Shown here: in pieces, positions 22,225-33,700 of the stretch
Layout: each line of letters begins with the position of its first letter
Numbering within the stretch: position 1 is the first letter of the stretch
Assembly: GCF_019059575.1 (NCBI RefSeq)
Contig: NW_024882305.1
Location: 174,001-238,000 of the forward strand
Length of the DNA: 64,000 nt
Reading direction: 5' to 3'
DNA from: Amphibalanus amphitrite
Taxonomy: Eukaryota; Arthropoda; Thecostraca; Balanomorpha; Balanidae
Translations under genes and position numbers: made by a program
Notes under the pieces: model-generated
Told to the model about the DNA's origin: nothing
The model's input: the letters and a program-made list of their open reading frames with translations, nothing else
Databases searched by the model: none

Positions 22225-22512
22225 TTACTCCGCGCCTTGCTGGGGCTCCTGGATTTCCACGCCCTGCTGGGGGGAGGGGGTGTTTGTTTAACCCCCTTCT
22301 AACTCGGCTTATAGGCAACGTAACGATACGTGGTTGGCGGCGTTCGAAAGAGCGTAAAAAATAATGTCGAAATCAAGTCCGTCACTTTTTTGGTCAGGTC
22401 AAAGGTCATGTCACCAGAGGTCATCGATAGCCAAAGTGTCGCCGTTTTTTAGACATTCGCGAAAAAACCGGCAGGTGTTCAAACACGCCCTCCCCAGCAG
22501 GGCGTGAGTTAA
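22225..22512. mobile_element. Short degenerate copy of the TTAA element family
   Basis: The left end TTACTCCGCGCCTTGCTGG and right end CCCAGCAGGGCGTGAGTTAA match the family; the left TTAA has become TTAC. Behind the left end are a G run, GTTTAAC, a C run and GGCGGCGTTCGAAAG, as in the copies at 4827 and 49391. An AGGTCA-A-AGGTCA direct repeat lies at 22396-22408. At 288 bases it is an internally deleted derivative. Confidence 0.68.
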
Positions 22513-22588
22513 ATTTGATGCATCGGAAACGCAAAAATACCCAAAGAGTCACGGAAAGGTATGGATTTTCAGTAAAATTGGTCATGTA

Positions 22589-23492
22589 GGGGAGAGGCGG
22601 GAGAATTGGGACGCAGGAGAATAGGGACACGCCAATATTTAAAAAATGGGCAGCATCCTTGCACGATTTTTGCCTTTACCTTTTGATTCAATGTGTCGTG
22701 CAACGACGGGAAGCCTCAGCAACCCTTTTGTGTCCGTCGGTTGGGCTGTGCTGGCTGAGCACCAAAAAACTTGTTTTTTCGAGTGTTATTCTGAGTTGTC
22801 TGTGTATTGCATATGACAAACTATCTTTCTTTCAAGATGTTACGATGTAAGCTTAGCACCGCCTTTATGCGATTGCCAGTTTGCATGAACACGCTCTGAA
22901 ACTGACAAATGACAAAAAATGCGTCATTTGATATAGCGGTGTTGTGGGAGAATTGGGACACCAAATAGTGAAAATGGTAAAAAGGTGCAAAAAGATGTGT
23001 ATTTACCTTCATGTTTTGGACGGGGTTGCAGCTGCGCTCCCTAACCACAAATGCATCAAAGCGTAGACCAAAAAGTCTTAAAATGTGCATTTAATGGGAA
23101 CATTGTGATCGTGAAAGACAATCCCGGCCTTAACGAAGCAGATAATGTGAATATAAGTTCCAACGTTTCAATTGATTGCCTAGACATAGACAGATCAATA
23201 ATGCGAGATAAAAATGTTGTCCTAATACCTCATTTTTATGTGTCCCAATTCAGCCTCGTGTCTGTCCCTTTTCTCCTGCGTGTGTCCCTATTCTCCCCAA
23301 AATGAGTGTTTTTGTTTTTCTCCACACATAGCCACACCACTGCATAGGCTCGTTTTTTTATGATGGTATGCTGCAGAGAAATGGCCTATCTTTTATTGGT
23401 GCTGCACATAGCAGCTTGGCAACAATTCTTTTCAAATAATGCCTCAGTAAATATGGCTTGAGAAATAAGTCCCAATTCTCCCGCCTCTCCCC
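22589..23492. mobile_element. TA-target MITE with GGGGAGAGGCGGGAGAATTG ends
   Basis: It starts GGGGAGAGGCGGGAGAATTG at 22589 and ends with the exact inverted match at 23492, flanked by TA on both sides. Further copies of the GGGAGAATTGGGAC and CCCTATTCTCC words lie inside (about 22945 and 23245-23300). There is no coding capacity. It landed inside the left TSD of the hAT derivative at 23498. The TA target suggests a Tc1/mariner-type transposase. Confidence 0.78.
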
Positions 23493-23497
23493 TAAGC

Positions 23498-23815
23498 CAG
23501 TGGTCGGCAGGTCCTTCGGGGTCGTGCCCCCTTTCTGGGCGCCAGGCAGGGCCATTACCCCCACCTACTAGACTCCATTGATATATAGTGGTCTATGTGT
23601 GAAGCTATATAAAAATTGGTATGCGCCATGTAAGCAATTCATGCTGTGTGCGTTTGGCCTGGGTAAATCTTTGGGGCGCAACAGTCACGATGTTTGTCCC
23701 ATCAAGGAAGTCCTTAGTTCTAAAAAGCTAGGCTTTCTCAGGGGCCCTCATTACCCCCGCCGAAGGGGCTCCATTACCCCCAAAGGGGGCATGCCCCACC
23801 ATTTGCCGACCCCTG
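23498..23815. mobile_element. Short hAT derivative, inverted relative to its host element
   Basis: Ends CAGTGGTCGGCAGG and TTTGCCGACCCCTG. Its left part matches, inverted, the right end of the surrounding hAT (23824-23905), and its right part matches, inverted, the left end (21602-21830). It is therefore a 318-base end-to-end deletion derivative of the same family. TSD ATGTAAGC: the right copy is at 23816-23823, the left copy is split into 22584-22588 and 23495-23497 by the TA element. Confidence 0.85.
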
Positions 23816-23913
23816 ATGTAAGCAATGGAGTCTAGTAGGTGGGGGTAATGGCCCTGCCTGGCGCCCAGAAAGGGGGCACGACCCCGAAGGACCTGCCGAC
23901 CACTGCTCTAAAG

Positions 23914-24805
23914 CGATTAGCGAATGACTTCTTCCCAACATAGCACTGGGCTCGATATAGCCTTCGGCACAAGACAGACCGATGAGCTATACATAGTTTG
24001 ATCAACGAAAGTTATCAAAACAGACTTAGGTATGAGATGAATTGCACCCTAATACCTATGGCTCGCGGCTCACAAGTTTCATGGTTTAATTTTATCGTAA
24101 TCTAGACAAAGGCTGCCTCTAGTCTATTTCAAAACATCTTGTGCTCTTCCAAAAGCTTATACCAAACTTTGGCCATGAATTTACGTCAAAAGTTATTTTG
24201 GCACGATCACATGAAATGAGCGAAACGGTGAACCGCCCACACGAGTGCTGCGTCCCTACCAAATAGCCACGGTGACTATAAATACGGTGATCTCATCTGG
24301 ATTTGGTCACGTGATCATTTTCGAGCGCAGCGCACGTGCAGTTGTGGCGAGGGCACTTCCAGAAATTCTGGATCCATGCGATTTTGGAGCCAATGTAAAG
24401 TCTATGGGGAAATGGTTCATTTTTATTTGTTTTTCTTATCACACCTAAACTTTCAAGTTTTTCTCAAAGATACACCCTGATTCAGGTGTAGAATTGATTG
24501 GTCTTTCATATGGTATCAATTTTAGATTTTTATCGGATAATTTCAAAAACTACTTACCATTTAAACTACAAAAAGAGGTGATTGCGGCTAAGCATTGCGA
24601 CAGCCATGTCATGTCATAGGGAAATTACGATTTCTTTTGCATCTTCATTTTAACTGTTCTCGAAGCCAGTACCTACTGGATGATTCATGCGTAGAATTTG
24701 TTGAACTTTTGTCTTTTGTCACTGTTAATGCCTTTATGAAATAATTCATCAAATCATTTCGCCCCGGCCGACATGAACGCCGCCTGTGAGCCGGTTTTGG
24801 CGTCG

Positions 24806-24808
<3 letters not shown>
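23914..24808. other. Intergenic sequence, no gene seen
   Basis: AT-rich, unremarkable. Phrases around 24150-24190 and 24450-24550 resemble the recurrent AAATTT/GATATC-type module seen in several elements here, but the match is weak. Confidence 0.45.
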
Positions 24809-25194
<386 letters not shown>

Positions 25195-25196
<2 letters not shown>

Positions 25197-26207
25197 CCAG
25201 GGGCCATCGGTAAGGCGGCGTACCCGCGCGGGAGCTCCACGCCAGGTACTGGGAGCGGGCTCGCCTTTTCCTCGTAGTGACCCATCAAGGCTGGGCGGCG
25301 GCGGTACTAGTTTCGCAAGGGACAGACATGGAGCGACTCGGGACTCGTCTCAGTCCGGCCGCTACCCAGCCGCCCGCCGCGCCTGGCCGGGCTGCTGCTT
25401 CGCCGGCCGGGTGGCGCAGGCGGCCCTCCCGGCTCCCGCCCGTCTGGGATGCGCTCCCCAACCGCAGGGCGTCGGCGGCGCCCAAGAGGCACAAGAATAA
25501 CGGCGGTGCTGCGGGCGGCTTGTGGGGTGACGGTGCCGCGCTCCTTCCCCGGCTCCTCGCCGTCCGTCCCCTCTCCCCGATGCCGTTTTCTTCCAGGGGA
25601 GGCGCCCCGGCCGCCGTGCCGGGGCGTAGCGCAGTCTGTGCTACGCCCCACAGCAAGATATTCACCCAGGCTAGATTAAGGTCACAACAACCTAGGATTA
25701 AGGGTGGCTACAGACTTTAGACTTAATGCAGACTTAACATGAAGGTATTATATATGCAACTAAATGACACACATGGTATTTGTTCTAACCTTATCAACAG
25801 AAAGTGAACATGTCAGGACAGCACCCCTCGATGACCATTATACTCAAGGGGTGTAGGCACTGATTCCCCAGGGGTGAAGTGATAGGAGCACAAACATGAG
25901 TCACTAGTTGGCTCTGTGTCTTTCCTCCTGCAGGAAAAAATATATGTGTGATGCCCAATGTGAGGTAACTGCATATTATAAAGCTGGAAATATTGTACAA
26001 AGTTATGACAACACAAGCAAACTATGCATGTTACTGCTCTTGTTATTGCTATATTGATATGAGACCTCACAAGACACAAAAATATGCATGGTAAAAAAGG
26101 GAGCAACAATACATTTCAAATGTAGCTTGTCATTAAAATGATCATGAATTTCACTACATCAAAAGTGAATGAAATTAAGTGACCAGTATAACGCCTTTTG
26201 GGGCGAC
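25195..26207. other. GC-rich then AT-rich intergenic DNA, no gene recognised
   Basis: 25280-25640 is CpG-rich with overlapping open frames on both strands (Pro, Ala, Arg and Gly rich), which looks compositional. From 25660 the DNA is AT-rich with nothing recognisable. Confidence 0.45.
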
Positions 26208-26871
26208 TAACGGAGCGAGCGAGAGGGTGAGCCTTGCACGTGCGAAATTTCGAGGGGGTACCTCCAGCTGACTTGTGCACGGCACCCTACTAACCGGTTT
26301 CTAGCGATGTGCCAAATTTGAGCATAATCGGCCCAGCCGTTCTCGAGATCTGGAAGCGGCACCCTGCACGTGCGCACGTGCAAAATGGGTCCCAACTGAC
26401 TTTTGCACGGCACCCTACTAACCGGTCCCTAACCATGTACCAAATTTGAGCGCCATCGGTCCAGCCGTTCTCGAGATCTGGAATCGACCCCTGCACGTGC
26501 GCACGTGCAGCAGCACCCCAACTCTGGCACATGGATATGCATTGCCTAGTGGGTGCCTAGCTACATGCCAACTTTCAGCGCAATCGGCCAAGTAGTTACC
26601 GAGATATTGCAACAATTACAAAAGTGACACCTCTTCGTTTTGCACGTGGCACGTGCATAAGGGGTCACCCACATGCATCGGGAATAGTCCAATACTTGGT
26701 AGAAGGAATGAAGCTACCCTACAAAAATTACCGCATGTAAATCGGTCAAGTGGTTGCTGAGATATAAGCGTCGCAAAAGCGTGACCACGGCCGGCCGGCC
26801 GGCCGGCCGCTCATACTCAGAAATTTCCGTTAATCTAAGGAAAGACTACGCTCGCTTCGCTCGCTCCGTAA
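26208..26871. mobile_element. Repeat element with four divergent tandem units, each starting at a CACGTG E-box
   Basis: Outer inverted ends TAACGGAGCGAGCGA (26208) and TCGCTCGCTCCGTAA (to about 26872). Inside are four units of about 125-150 bases starting near 26235, 26367, 26493 and 26641. Each opens with GCACGTGC (units 2 and 3 as the double GCACGTGCGCACGTGC). Each carries ACCAAATTTGAGC...ATCGG...CGAGAT, and the first two share GCACGGCACCCTACTAACCG. A CCGG block lies at about 26788-26808. No coding capacity is seen. Confidence 0.65.
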
Positions 26872-29800
26872 TAATCAAAGACTGGAAAAGAAGATCAGCA
26901 TAACTACATAATATGTCTTGTTTCCAAAGCTAAAGTATGATCCTCAATGTTGCAAAAGTTGGTTGACTTTAACAATAACTTTGAATAAAAAAACAACATA
27001 TGGTAAACAGTCACACTTCAAGGAAATCGCAAGATCCATCCAAACTTTGACATGCCCTGTTTGGAATGCTGTTAACATGCTATGATCTTCACAGAATAGG
27101 TAAAATCAACTCAAAATATTACATTCTTTTATTACAAATCATATCTTCCCATGAACTTCATTATTGTGACTGCAGAGCTCATTCAGTCAATCAGAGACTG
27201 TGCAGAGACTTCATCATTCAAACAATCTGAGAATCAATGTGCAGAGACTAACACTTTAAAATCTAGTGACATTTCACAAACATCTTTTATGCTACAAGCT
27301 TATGCTTACCAAACACTTTTTCATGACTCAAATATGGTGGTGTTTATTTTAAGTGAAAACATTCATCCAGCACTAAGCAGATTATTTCTAAGCTCCACAA
27401 AGTCCCAATTTCTGTTATATTTCGCTTGGAGTCACTTCATAGTTTGAACTCAAAGTGCCTTGTGGATTTACCTCAGTTATGTAGGTAAATCCACAAGGAT
27501 TGATGGGCTTTACCTCAGTTATGTAGCTGCTCCCTCAATTTAAGTTTCTCGTTAAATTTCACTGAGGCGTTGCAAGATGGGCTGTAGCCAAATTCACTTC
27601 CCTGTTCGGCTGATGCTCACAATACCTGGACATTTTTAATTCCAATTTTTGTAGCTGTTAACAATTGATGAAGGCCCAAGTACCTAAACAACAATGACGT
27701 TACAGAGGAAACCCCTGGCTGTGTTTCACGGGCGCGCTGGCGCTGCCAGCGCAATCTGTGAGCTAGCGTCAACCTCTGGTAGTGTTGGAGGTATAGGCTT
27801 GTTGATGTCTCTATGGAAATCAAAAGTGGCTGGCAAGTGTCGCGAAACACCACCCTTATTTTTGCACAATAATGGTGTGATAACTGTTGCTGCAAGAAAA
27901 TATAAGGTGAAGTGAAGACGTGAAGTAAAATCAGGTCAGACATTAATATATACCCAAAAATAGCAGTGTATGGAGTACCTATATTCACATTACCAATAAT
28001 ATGATGCACAACAGGCCATAGAAAAACAGGTGAATATGGAATTGTAACCCAATTTCAATATCAACATGGCACTTGGCATTAACAGTAAAACACAAAGTTT
28101 TTGATGTTAAATCAACAGAGAAAACTCCTGAACATAAACAAAATGATCAGAATGTATAATAAGGATAAAAGTATAAATAAAAATCGACGAATCAGCCTAT
28201 CATCGCCCTTACACATTCACCACTCCCCATTCCACGCACAGATTGTTTACCCCTTGGCTTACCCCGTGTTCGCAGTCTCCCGGACGACGAAGATTCTAAA
28301 CGCCGTCCGACCAATCACGTTCAAGATCAGCGGGGCTTGGCCGCGGTTCTCGAACGTCATTGGCCAGATTACGCAGAATCTTAGTCGTCAGCAAAACTTT
28401 GAACACGGGGTTATATTTTTCGCTATGGTAACAAAAGCGCCAGAATTGACTACCAGAATTGGATCCGAAGGTCAAATGGGTCACGTGACTGTGCAGTTCA
28501 GATGGACAACACCTGCAAATAGCCATCATCACAGCCCGCCATACTAAACCGACAGCGGATGACCTTTTCGCCCTCGTGTCGCTCGGGTCACCGCCCCCCC
28601 CCCTCCGCCCGCCCGCAGCGGACTGAAGTGGTCGCCCGTCTGTCGGCGGGGAGGGGTAAGGGGGAGGGGTAAGATCGATACCCCAGGGCCCCAGCTGGGC
28701 CGCGCGCGGTGCTCCCGACAACACCTGCGGGGAAGCAACCAAGGCAGGGAAAGGTAGCTGGGATTGTGGCCGGTTGCTCCATTATGAGGCATATGAAGAG
28801 AAGATTACGAGGCAATTTCATTGTCGAAATTGTTAATGAATTACATTGACATTGAAAATGAAATAAAATTGAAAATAAATAAATTACATTGAAACAAATT
28901 ACATTAACAAACAGTGCATTGAAATCGAAGGACCACTACGTAATGCCTCTGAGTTCAGGGGGTCAAACGGTTATTTGCATGGCGTCCATGAAAACTTCAG
29001 GCAGATAGTCCGTGTAACGGTAAGAACCACCCTCTCCATGGGTGGAGTAGCCATGAGTACCGGATGGCCCAGCCCAGCCCGTGACCGACTTCCGCCCATG
29101 CAAACTGCATGAGAGCGAAAGAGGGCGTTGTCATTCGGCGTCCCGCTGCCCATACGAGCGCGTAGTCCCGTATGACTGCCCACGCTTAGTTACGCCTTCA
29201 TTATAAAACTTCCCACTAAAATACTTCATAAAATCCCATAGAAGACGTGGGCTACGAGAGGGCATAGGGTACGCCTGCGCCGATGGAGTCGACGGTTCGT
29301 GCCCAAACGTCTACTCGACATCTGGCACTTGACAGCCCCTTCCCTCCACTCCGTCAATCAAGTCCCCCCCCCACCCCCACCACTCAGCCTCCCTCCCTCT
29401 TCCCCCCACACCTTCGATCACCAGGAAATGCTCGCCAAATGTTCTCTCAAACCAACTGTGGGGTGCGATGGCCATCTTACAGCCTGTTTCTATCGAGCTC
29501 GATCGCTGTTATCAGTCCACAACCGTTGGATATCGTTGGGGCCATCGCGATTCCCAGATGTTTCTGCAGCTGCACTTATAGAGCGCATGTAACGCATGAA
29601 CGCATGAACGCAAGGGCTCTAGTTCCTGGCACGGTATTTCAATACATACACATACGTGACATCCAGGTACCATCCACATCGCTATTTGCTTCAAGCATTT
29701 CGCACTCCGTGGGTTACATAAGAGAAGTGATGTAGCGCTATCAGGGGATGAATCTGGCAATTTTTCCACCGTCTGTAAACTGTGTTCTCAAACGAAATTC

Positions 29801-30798
29801 GGTCAACCACTATCATGATTATAATACCCACTCAGTGAACCAAGCACTGGTATATTTCAACGCACAAGCATAGTGATCGGACAAGACACTAAATTACAAC
29901 GGTGGATGCCCCCGTTAGCGCAATGAAAATGGCCGTGGAACCTCACTCAGTCTGGCAACCCTATCCTACGAGACCCGACCAGTCTCGCCCCAAGGTCACG
30001 TACGGGTCGTGTCGTGCAGGACCCGTCCCTGACCCAAGCCACGACACTGTTCATGCCACGACTTGTACCGTGTCGGGTCAGGTCCCTGTCTGTTCCATAT
30101 CAGGCCGTGTAAACGCATTGATGGTTTCAGCGCCGAATTTTCTCTCCTTCCCGACAGTCGCAAAGCGTCTTTCATCTGAGAGACGTTACTTATGGACATC
30201 ACTTGGGGAAGGCCGATAAATGAAGAGAATAGTTTCACGCTACTTCGACGGCGGTGGGTGGTGGCGTGACAGCACTCGCAACGGCCCAGTAATTATGCTC
30301 GATTGCTGAGGGATGTTATACTGAGATGTAAATTGTGTTGAAGTTACCAGTTTCTTTCCGTACAAGTAGCAGCACATCCAGTTGTATGCGTAGCGTCACA
30401 AGCTGCCGGCTGAAAGTCGAGCCAGCAACTTCTTCACGAGTTTTCTACGAGTCCTCCGTAGCACGCACACTCAAATCACATCTCTGGCGTAAGGGTTATG
30501 TTTTTCCACCGGCCGCACAAACATTTGTCGCCTTTTGCCACGACGTTCGCAAGTTCCACCACTTCAACATGTTGAACTCCACAAACACTTCGGAAACGTA
30601 GTCTGTATCTCTCGCACACCGGTAGCCAGTGTGTCTTCCACAATTCAGCATCGACTTCTGAGACACAGCAGCTGATTTCAGAGATGGTAACTGAGACGCA
30701 GATATAGCTGGTAACGGAATCGAAGACGGTGCAGACCAAGCAGTAGAGCCTGCCGCCTAACAGGAGTCTCAGCATCACCAAACGGTAGAGCCTGCCGC
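26872..30798. other. Intergenic region downstream of WBP11, no gene recognised
   Basis: AT-rich from 26872 to 28540, then mixed with a GC-rich patch at 28560-28740. It includes the WBP11 3' UTR just below 30799. A 33-base copy of the end of the last WBP11 exon occurs at 30743-30775, 42 bases from the real one. I see no protein-like ORF. Confidence 0.4.
27458..27498. repeat. Perfect 16-bp hairpin
   Basis: CCTTGTGGATTTACCT, a 9-base loop (CAGTTATGT), then the exact inverted repeat. A second partial copy of the loop region (TTTACCTCAGTTATGTAG) follows at about 27512-27529. It may be the remnant of a small MITE. Confidence 0.7.
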
Positions 30799-33700
30799 CT
30801 ACAGGAGTCCCTGCATCTCGGACATGAAGAGCGCATACGCGTCGTCCTTGGTGGGCTTCTGCTGAGGCTGGGAGCCGCTCGCCTCGCCGCTCGTTTCTGC
30901 GGGGAACAAAAGAATGGCAGGTTAGCTCAGGTGTCGTAAGAACTTTGGTCATAATAGGAGGGGCATCTGAGTAGGGCTATTTTGAGGGCGTTGAAAAAGC
31001 GTGGTTAGTCTGAAAAGGTGTGAGAGCCAGCTGAATATCGTTTGGGATTTTCCGTAAAAACGGCGACGTATCTCAGGTGTCGTCAGGTCAGTTTCGTGAG
31101 GGACGTATGGCCAGACTGGGAACCCTGAATAACGCCAGCTCATTGCTGGTTAGGGACGTAGTCATGATTGTGAGACACCAACTCAGGTGTAGCTAAGCGG
31201 TCATGTTTCGTCAGTGTAGGAAGAAACCCCACGTCGACTAACTAGCCATTTTACACGTCTCACAAACTTTTACATCCACATTACTGAACACAATGGCGGA
31301 TCCCGTGTTACACAAATACAACGTCACGTCTGACCAGAATGACAATGCACTAGCACACAGCCAAACTTGGAGCAAGAACGACCAATGCGTTCGAAAGATA
31401 AGCTCACTTATCATAGAGCCTCTGTGGCAGCTGCATGGCGGCATACATTCCCACGCCCTCCGTACCTCTGAGCAGCGTATGTATACTGTGTAGACCCGCC
31501 CTATTCCCCCAACCCAACGCCACACCAAGACCCAATCTTGCAAGTTGCAAAGTGCGGTGAAAAAAGCTACTATGCGTTTCAGACCCTGTGGAACAGTCCT
31601 TTTCGGCTATTTCTCGTTGTATATGTGTTTGATTTTAACCAAACTTTGGCATTGGTAGTTTGAGATCCCTACCTAATTTCTATCAATATGGTCTATTAAC
31701 GAAAAATGAAAAATAAAGGCACTTGTCATTGACTGATAATGTTAAGGTCGTCAGAGCCCTGCTTAGAGGCTGACACAGGCTGGACGCTGTCTCTCCTCTG
31801 ATTGGTCGAGACGCACTAGCACACTGCGGCTTGGCTCCGCCCACTTGCGGTCCAGCCTCGGGTCATGTCGGCGGCAGTCGCAGTCCGGCCGGCCGGCGTG
31901 CGGGCCGCGCACGCAGCGCAGCGGTGTGGAGCACTTGTTTGCACGTCATGAACTTTTAATAAGTTGTTCTACGACAAATAAGGACGGAGGAAGAAAGAGA
32001 AAGGAAAAGGAGACAAAGTGACAATGAGACGAACGGTAAACGTTGGCTAGTGGACAACAAACAATATGCATATAGCCGCTAGAGCAGAGACAGGAGACGA
32101 AGACGACAGACCAGAGACAAGTGACGAAGATAGAGATTAGGCTATAGACGAGAGACAATATACTATAAACGTATAGACGAGAGACTGACAAGGGGGAGTG
32201 AAGGACGGGAGATCATGAACTCTCGATATTGCATATCTACATTTTCAGATTGAGTCATCCTATATTTTTCCCTGTTTTATTGTTTTTCGGGCCTAAGATC
32301 TATCAACAACATTCTGAAAGCATTGTGGAAATGTCATAGAAAGATTTACCTATTATTTTCACCCCCCCAAAAAAAAATATTCTTTTAAACAAAAAAAAAA
32401 AAAACGAAATACCTACAAGTATCTATGTGGATATCTTCAATTAAATAAGGCCGTTGAATGCAAAGACAGTCCGGTGAATTCTGTCCCGTTACTCCTTGAA
32501 TGCACAATGGCCTGTAGGAAAACGGCTGCGGAGAGGCTCGCTATAAATTATTGAAAATAATATTATTTTAAGTCTGCATAGGGAATAACATTCTGTAGCT
32601 AGGAGTGCTTATTGTTTTATTATACACCGTCGCGATCTGTATTGAATTCTTCATCCTTATTATCTCCGCGCGAGATACGACATTTACAATATTCACGCAA
32701 TGATGCCTGCGTTAGCGTGTGCCTCGTTCCAGTCCGTCAGAGCTCCGCACCGCTCTGACCCCGAGCAGCGAATGACCGGTCCCGGTGTCGCGGCACAGTG
32801 GGCGGAGCTTAGCTGCGGCGCAACAGCTGACGCTGCAACGCCATGCTAGCCTCTACCACGGTGCAGAGTTTTCCGATCAATTTTTACCATTACAAGTCAA
32901 CGACAAGTGCTTTTCATTTTGACATTTTGTTAAAAGACCATATTAGTAAAAATTAGGTAGGCCCTTGAAACACATTGTGTCAAAGTTTGGTTGAAATCAA
33001 GCGTATAGGTAACGAGAAAGGGCCAAAAAGGACTGTTCCAGAGGGTCTGAAATGCGTAGTAGGCAATACTGGCTGAAGTTTAACTGCAATAAACGGTAGT
33101 AAATGCAAAATAGTTTCTCGCATATCATTCCATCATCTTAAAACATTTCGATAAATTATTTCGTTAAATCGGATGCGTAACTGGCAACTGCCAACACCAG
33201 TATGGTAATTACGTACGAGTACCAAATGCCGTGAATAGGAAAGTACGACACTTTATAAGATTGGATCCATATACCGGCACGTTTAGCTGCTGGGTGTCCG
33301 CGCACTCGCCCCGGTTGTGGCTGGCAGGAAGTGTCCCTATCGGTCACTGTGTCAGAACATGTGATAAGACACATTTACGGCCTAGTTATCAGAGTTGCAA
33401 CAGACTGTAAACTGTGGAGATGGTAATACTACGATACTATGGTACTGATACTGTGTCGGGGGGGGGGGGGGGGGAGGGGGGTCGTATTGTAAATGAAGTG
33501 TAAATGAAGAACAAATGTCCTGGATGGGGAAACATTCTGACTTGGATCCTATGTGTCACTGGCTCATGATTTAAAAAAGGGAGAGTTTGGCATGATGAAG
33601 TAAATGCCCAAACGAGGTCGAATCAGGTATTGAAGCGACATTCAAACTTGCTAATTTATTTCGAAAATGCAGTAAAAACTGTAGGCGTACTCAGTTCAAC

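Larger units (their letters stand above)
21602..23905. mobile_element. hAT-like element (CAGNGGTCGGCA ends, 8-bp TSD), heavily interrupted
   Basis: It starts CAGGGGTCGGCAAATGG and ends CCTGCCGACCACTG. The flanks are identical 8-base duplications, CTCTAAAG at 21594-21601 and 23906-23913, as hAT transposition leaves. Three later insertions sit inside: a TTAA element, a TA-target element and an inverted short derivative of the same hAT family. A short open stretch at 21733-21975 could be transposase debris but lacks recognisable hAT motifs. Confidence 0.85.
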
